In this document: positions 61,350 to 64,000 of the stretch, piece by piece
How positions within the stretch are numbered: position 1 is the stretch's first letter
How the letters are laid out: the number at the start of each line of letters is the position of its first letter
DNA from: Pseudomonas morbosilactucae
Lineage (GTDB): Bacteria > Pseudomonadota > Gammaproteobacteria > Pseudomonadales > Pseudomonadaceae
Assembly (NCBI RefSeq): GCF_023241715.1
Contig: NZ_JALQCW010000070.1
Location: forward strand, 1-64,000
Direction of reading: 5' to 3'
DNA: 64,000 bases
The notes under the pieces: model-generated
The model's input: the letters and a program-made list of their open reading frames with translations, nothing else
Database searches by the model: none
What the model was told of the DNA's origin: nothing
Made by a program: the position numbers and the translations under genes

Positions 61350-63593
61350 ATGTCCCTCGCCACCCTGCGCCCCTGGGCGCCTTTCCTGCTGTCCAGCTGC
61401 TGCCTGCTGTCCCAGGCTGTGCAGGCCGCCAGCGAAGACACCGTCGCCCCGCCGGCCCTGGAATTGCCGACCCAGAACGTGGTCGCCACGGCCAAGGAAG
61501 AAACCAAGCAGGCCCCCGGGGTGTCGGTAATCACCGCCGAAGACCTCAAGAAACGCCCACCGGCCAACGACCTGTCGCAGATCATCCGCACCATGCCCGG
61601 GGTCAACCTCACCGGTAACTCCACCAGCGGCCAGCGCGGCAACAACCGGCAGATCGATATCCGTGGCATGGGCCCGGAAAACACCCTGATCCTGGTGGAC
61701 GGCAAGCCGGTGGGCAGCCGCAATTCAGTGCGCTACGGCTGGCGCGGCGAACGCGACAGCCGTGGCGACACCAACTGGGTGCCGGCCGATCAGGTGGAGC
61801 GCATCGAAGTTATCCGTGGCCCGGCGGCGGCCCGCTATGGCAACGGCGCGGCCGGCGGCGTCATCAACATCGTCACCAAGCAGGCCGGTACGCAAACCCA
61901 CGGCAATGCCACGGTGTACCAGTCCTTCCCCCAGCACGGCAGCGAAGGCGCCACCAAGCGCATGAGCTTCGGCCTCAATGGCCCGCTGACCGACAGCCTC
62001 AGCTACCGGGTCTACGGCAATGTGGCCAAGACCGATGAAGACGACGCCGACATCAACGCTGGCCACGAGTCGACCCGCATCGGCAACCAGGCCGGCACCC
62101 TGCCCGCCGGCCGCGAGGGGGTGCGCAACAAGGACCTCAACGGCCTGCTCAGTTGGCACCTGACCCCGGAACAGACCCTGGACCTCGAGGCAGGCTTCAG
62201 CCGCCAGGGCAACCTGTACACCGGCGACACCCAGAACACCAACAGCAATGCCACCGTTAAAAAACTGCTGGGCCACGAAACCAATCGCACCTACCGGGAA
62301 AACGTTTCCGTGACCCATCGCGGCGAGTGGGACTTCGGCAGTTCCCTGGCGTACCTGCAATACGAAAAGACCCGCAACAGTCGCATCAACGAAGGCCTGG
62401 CCGGCGGCACCGAAGGCATCTTCAGCGACAGCAATTTCTACACCGCTGTGCTGCGCGACCTGACCGCCCACGGCGAGGTCAATCTGCCGCTGCACGCCGG
62501 GGTCGACCAGACCCTGACCCTGGGCAGCGAGTGGGTGCAGCAGAAGCTCGACGACCCCAGCGCCAACACCCAGGCCACCACCGAAGGCGGCAGCGTCAGC
62601 GGCCTGACCAGCAGCAACCGCAGCACCGACTCGGCGGCGCAGATCTTCTCGCTGTTCGCCGAGGACAACATCGAGTTGCTGCCCGGCACCATGCTCACCC
62701 CCGGCCTGCGCTTCGATCACCACAGCGTGGTGGGCGACAACTGGAGCCCGTCGCTGAACCTGTCCCAGGCCCTGAGCGACAGCCTGACCCTCAAGGCGGG
62801 CATCGCCCGGGCCTACAAGGCGCCAAACCTCTACCAACTCAACCCCGACTACCTGCTCTACAGCCGTGGCCAGGGCTGCTACGGGCAGACCACCAGTTGC
62901 TACCTGCAAGGCAACGCCGACCTCAAGGCCGAAACCAGCGTCAACAAGGAACTGGGCCTGGAGTACAAGGCCAACGGCCTGGTGGCGGGCCTGACGTACT
63001 TCCGCAACGACTACAAGAACAAAGTGGAATCGGGCCTGAGCTCGGTGGGCAGCGCCAGCGGCGGCACCGGCAGTTTCGCCAACGCCGCCGTCTACCAGTG
63101 GGAAAACGTGCCCAAGGCCCTGGTCGAAGGCCTGGAAGGCACCCTGACCCTGCCCCTGGCCGAGCAACTGACCTGGAACAACAACTTCACCTACATGCTG
63201 CAATCGAAAAACAAACAGACCGGCGACTACCTCTCGGTGACCCCGCGTTACACCCTCAACTCGATGCTCGACTGGCAGGCCACCCAGGACCTGTCCCTGC
63301 AACTGAGCGTGGCCTGGTACGGCAAACAGACGCCGAAGAAGTACGACTACCACGGCGACCCGGTGACCGGCAGCGCCACCCAACAACTGTCGCCTTACGC
63401 TATTGCCGGTTTCAGCGGCACCTACGCCCTGACCCGCCATCTGAGCCTGACCGCCGGCGTCGACAACCTGCTGGACAAACGCCTGTACCGCGAGGGCAAT
63501 GCCCAGGGCGTGAACAATATCGCCGGCGCTGGCGCGGCCACCTACAACGAGCCGGGGCGTACCCTGTACACCAGCCTCAGCGCGTCGTTCTAA
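61350..63593 (+). CDS. pfeA: Ferric enterobactin (catecholate) TonB-dependent receptor
   Basis: 747 residues from the ATG with GGAG eight bases before; an earlier in-frame start lacks support. Signal peptide (WAPFLLSSCCLLSQAVQAA), then a TonB box region (TQNVVATAKEE), plug (SQIIRTMPGVNLTGNSTSGQ, DIRGMGPENTLILVDGKPV) and a 22-strand-type barrel ending LYTSLSASF. The SVRYGWRGERDSRGDTNWVP segment is characteristic of FepA/PfeA/PirA. It imports the ferric siderophore across the outer membrane. No STN domain: regulation goes through PfeRS instead of an ECF sigma. Confidence 0.92.
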   Translation: MSLATLRPWAPFLLSSCCLLSQAVQAASEDTVAPPALELPTQNVVATAKEETKQAPGVSVITAEDLKKRPPANDLSQIIRTMPGVNLTGNSTSGQRGNNRQIDIRGMGPENTLILVDGKPVGSRNSVRYGWRGERDSRGDTNWVPADQVERIEVIRGPAAARYGNGAAGGVINIVTKQAGTQTHGNATVYQSFPQHGSEGATKRMSFGLNGPLTDSLSYRVYGNVAKTDEDDADINAGHESTRIGNQAGTLPAGREGVRNKDLNGLLSWHLTPEQTLDLEAGFSRQGNLYTGDTQNTNSNATVKKLLGHETNRTYRENVSVTHRGEWDFGSSLAYLQYEKTRNSRINEGLAGGTEGIFSDSNFYTAVLRDLTAHGEVNLPLHAGVDQTLTLGSEWVQQKLDDPSANTQATTEGGSVSGLTSSNRSTDSAAQIFSLFAEDNIELLPGTMLTPGLRFDHHSVVGDNWSPSLNLSQALSDSLTLKAGIARAYKAPNLYQLNPDYLLYSRGQGCYGQTTSCYLQGNADLKAETSVNKELGLEYKANGLVAGLTYFRNDYKNKVESGLSSVGSASGGTGSFANAAVYQWENVPKALVEGLEGTLTLPLAEQLTWNNNFTYMLQSKNKQTGDYLSVTPRYTLNSMLDWQATQDLSLQLSVAWYGKQTPKKYDYHGDPVTGSATQQLSPYAIAGFSGTYALTRHLSLTAGVDNLLDKRLYREGNAQGVNNIAGAGAATYNEPGRTLYTSLSASF

Positions 63594-63613
63594 ACCGCAG
63601 ACGGGAGCCGCTG

Positions 63614-64000
63614 ATGAGACCTTTGACCCTGGCCCTGAGCCTGGCCCTGGCAGTCACGGGCCTGAATGCCCAGGCCCAACCGGCGCCGGAACAGACCATG
63701 GACCGCCAACTGCTGGAACGCCAGGACCTGCCCTACCGCTTCAGCAGCCTGCTGGTGGATTCCGCCGACGGCAGGCGCCGCTACCAACTGTGGATCGGCC
63801 GCCCACGCGGTGCGGCCCCGGCGGCGGGTTACCCGGTGCTGTGGATGCTCGATGGCAACGCTGCCATCGGCGCCCTGGATGCAGAGCAATTGAAAAGCCT
63901 GCCCGCCGACCGCGCACCGCTGCTGGTGGCGGTGGGTTACCAAAGCCCGCTGCGCATCGAGCGCGACGCTCGGACCCTGGACTACACGCCCCAGCGCCCG
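63614..64000 (+). CDS. pfeE: Siderophore esterase, N-terminal part
   Basis: 129 codons are visible before the window ends. Signal peptide RPLTLALSLALAVTGLNAQA, then a Fes/IroE-like alpha/beta-hydrolase opening: RRRYQLWIGRP, GYPVLWMLDGNAA and APLLVAVGYQS. The catalytic triad lies beyond the edge. As PfeE in P. aeruginosa, it should hydrolyse ferric enterobactin in the periplasm to free iron. It starts 20 bases after pfeA. Confidence 0.85.
   Translation, partial: MRPLTLALSLALAVTGLNAQAQPAPEQTMDRQLLERQDLPYRFSSLLVDSADGRRRYQLWIGRPRGAAPAAGYPVLWMLDGNAAIGALDAEQLKSLPADRAPLLVAVGYQSPLRIERDARTLDYTPQRP

Noticed and set aside
61725..63440. 571-codon open frame opposite pfeA
   Set aside because: Same reason: antisense to a clear FepA-type receptor; product is Gly/Val/Ala-rich without motifs.

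Overview
The window is GC-rich chromosomal DNA from a Pseudomonas, most likely of the P. fluorescens lineage. This rests on the protein families and local gene orders: PfeR-PfeS-PfeA-PfeE, AmaB-AmaA with a LysR gene, CodB-PucR-CodA, a DUF3077 gene behind a structured leader, and a PepSY-PepSY-regulator-kinase operon beside a chemoreceptor. No rRNA, tRNA, CRISPR array, insertion sequence or prophage was seen. All assignments come from reading the sequence; no database search was run.

Layout. 1-3.1 kb: end of a chemoreceptor, then a two-component system with two small periplasmic PepSY proteins. 3.2-7.4 kb: patatin-like lipase, a higBA toxin-antitoxin pair with a frameshifted toxin, queD, an acetyltransferase, a nucleoside deoxyribosyltransferase and a NUDIX hydrolase. 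7.6-11.4 kb: cytosine uptake and deamination (codB, a pucR-type regulator, codA). 11.4-16.5 kb: a DapF-like protein with serines in place of both catalytic cysteines, a frameshifted MFS transporter, two hypothetical proteins, and a quinone reductase/TetR divergent pair. 16.6-28.5 kb: a nearly complete route from pipecolate (D-lysine catabolism) through 2-aminoadipate and 2-oxoadipate to D-2-hydroxyglutarate and 2-oxoglutarate, with a LysR regulator and a GabP-type permease. amaA carries an in-frame amber stop. 28.7-35 kb: a UPF0149 protein, then a LacI-controlled locus with an inositol-type dehydrogenase, an SDR, a phytanoyl-CoA-type dioxygenase and a sugar-binding protein that has no ABC partners beside it. 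35-39 kb: a FecI-FecR-FecA type iron-uptake signalling set.

39.6-42.4 kb is visibly more A/T-rich than its surroundings and holds six tightly packed genes of mostly unknown function, including a GRDP-like protein with a cysteine-rich tail followed by a 45-residue peptide gene. It is the best candidate for an undescribed system. Next to it, on the other strand, a DUF3077 gene sits behind a hairpin-rich leader containing a short ORF whose stop overlaps the DUF3077 start. 43.2-46.7 kb: MarR regulator with a divergent FAD monooxygenase and twin palindromic operators, then azlCD. 46.9-49.7 kb: LysR regulator with a divergent SnoaL-like protein and an Old Yellow Enzyme. 49.8-59 kb: small exported proteins, lipoproteins, a DUF900 hydrolase, an orphan FAD oxidoreductase and a periplasmic binding protein. 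59.2-64 kb: pfeR-pfeS-pfeA-pfeE for catecholate (enterobactin-type) siderophore use, with two Fur-like boxes; pfeE runs off the window end.

Three otherwise ordinary genes (higB, the MFS transporter and amaA) are interrupted by single small lesions. They may be true pseudogenes or sequencing errors; resequencing would decide.
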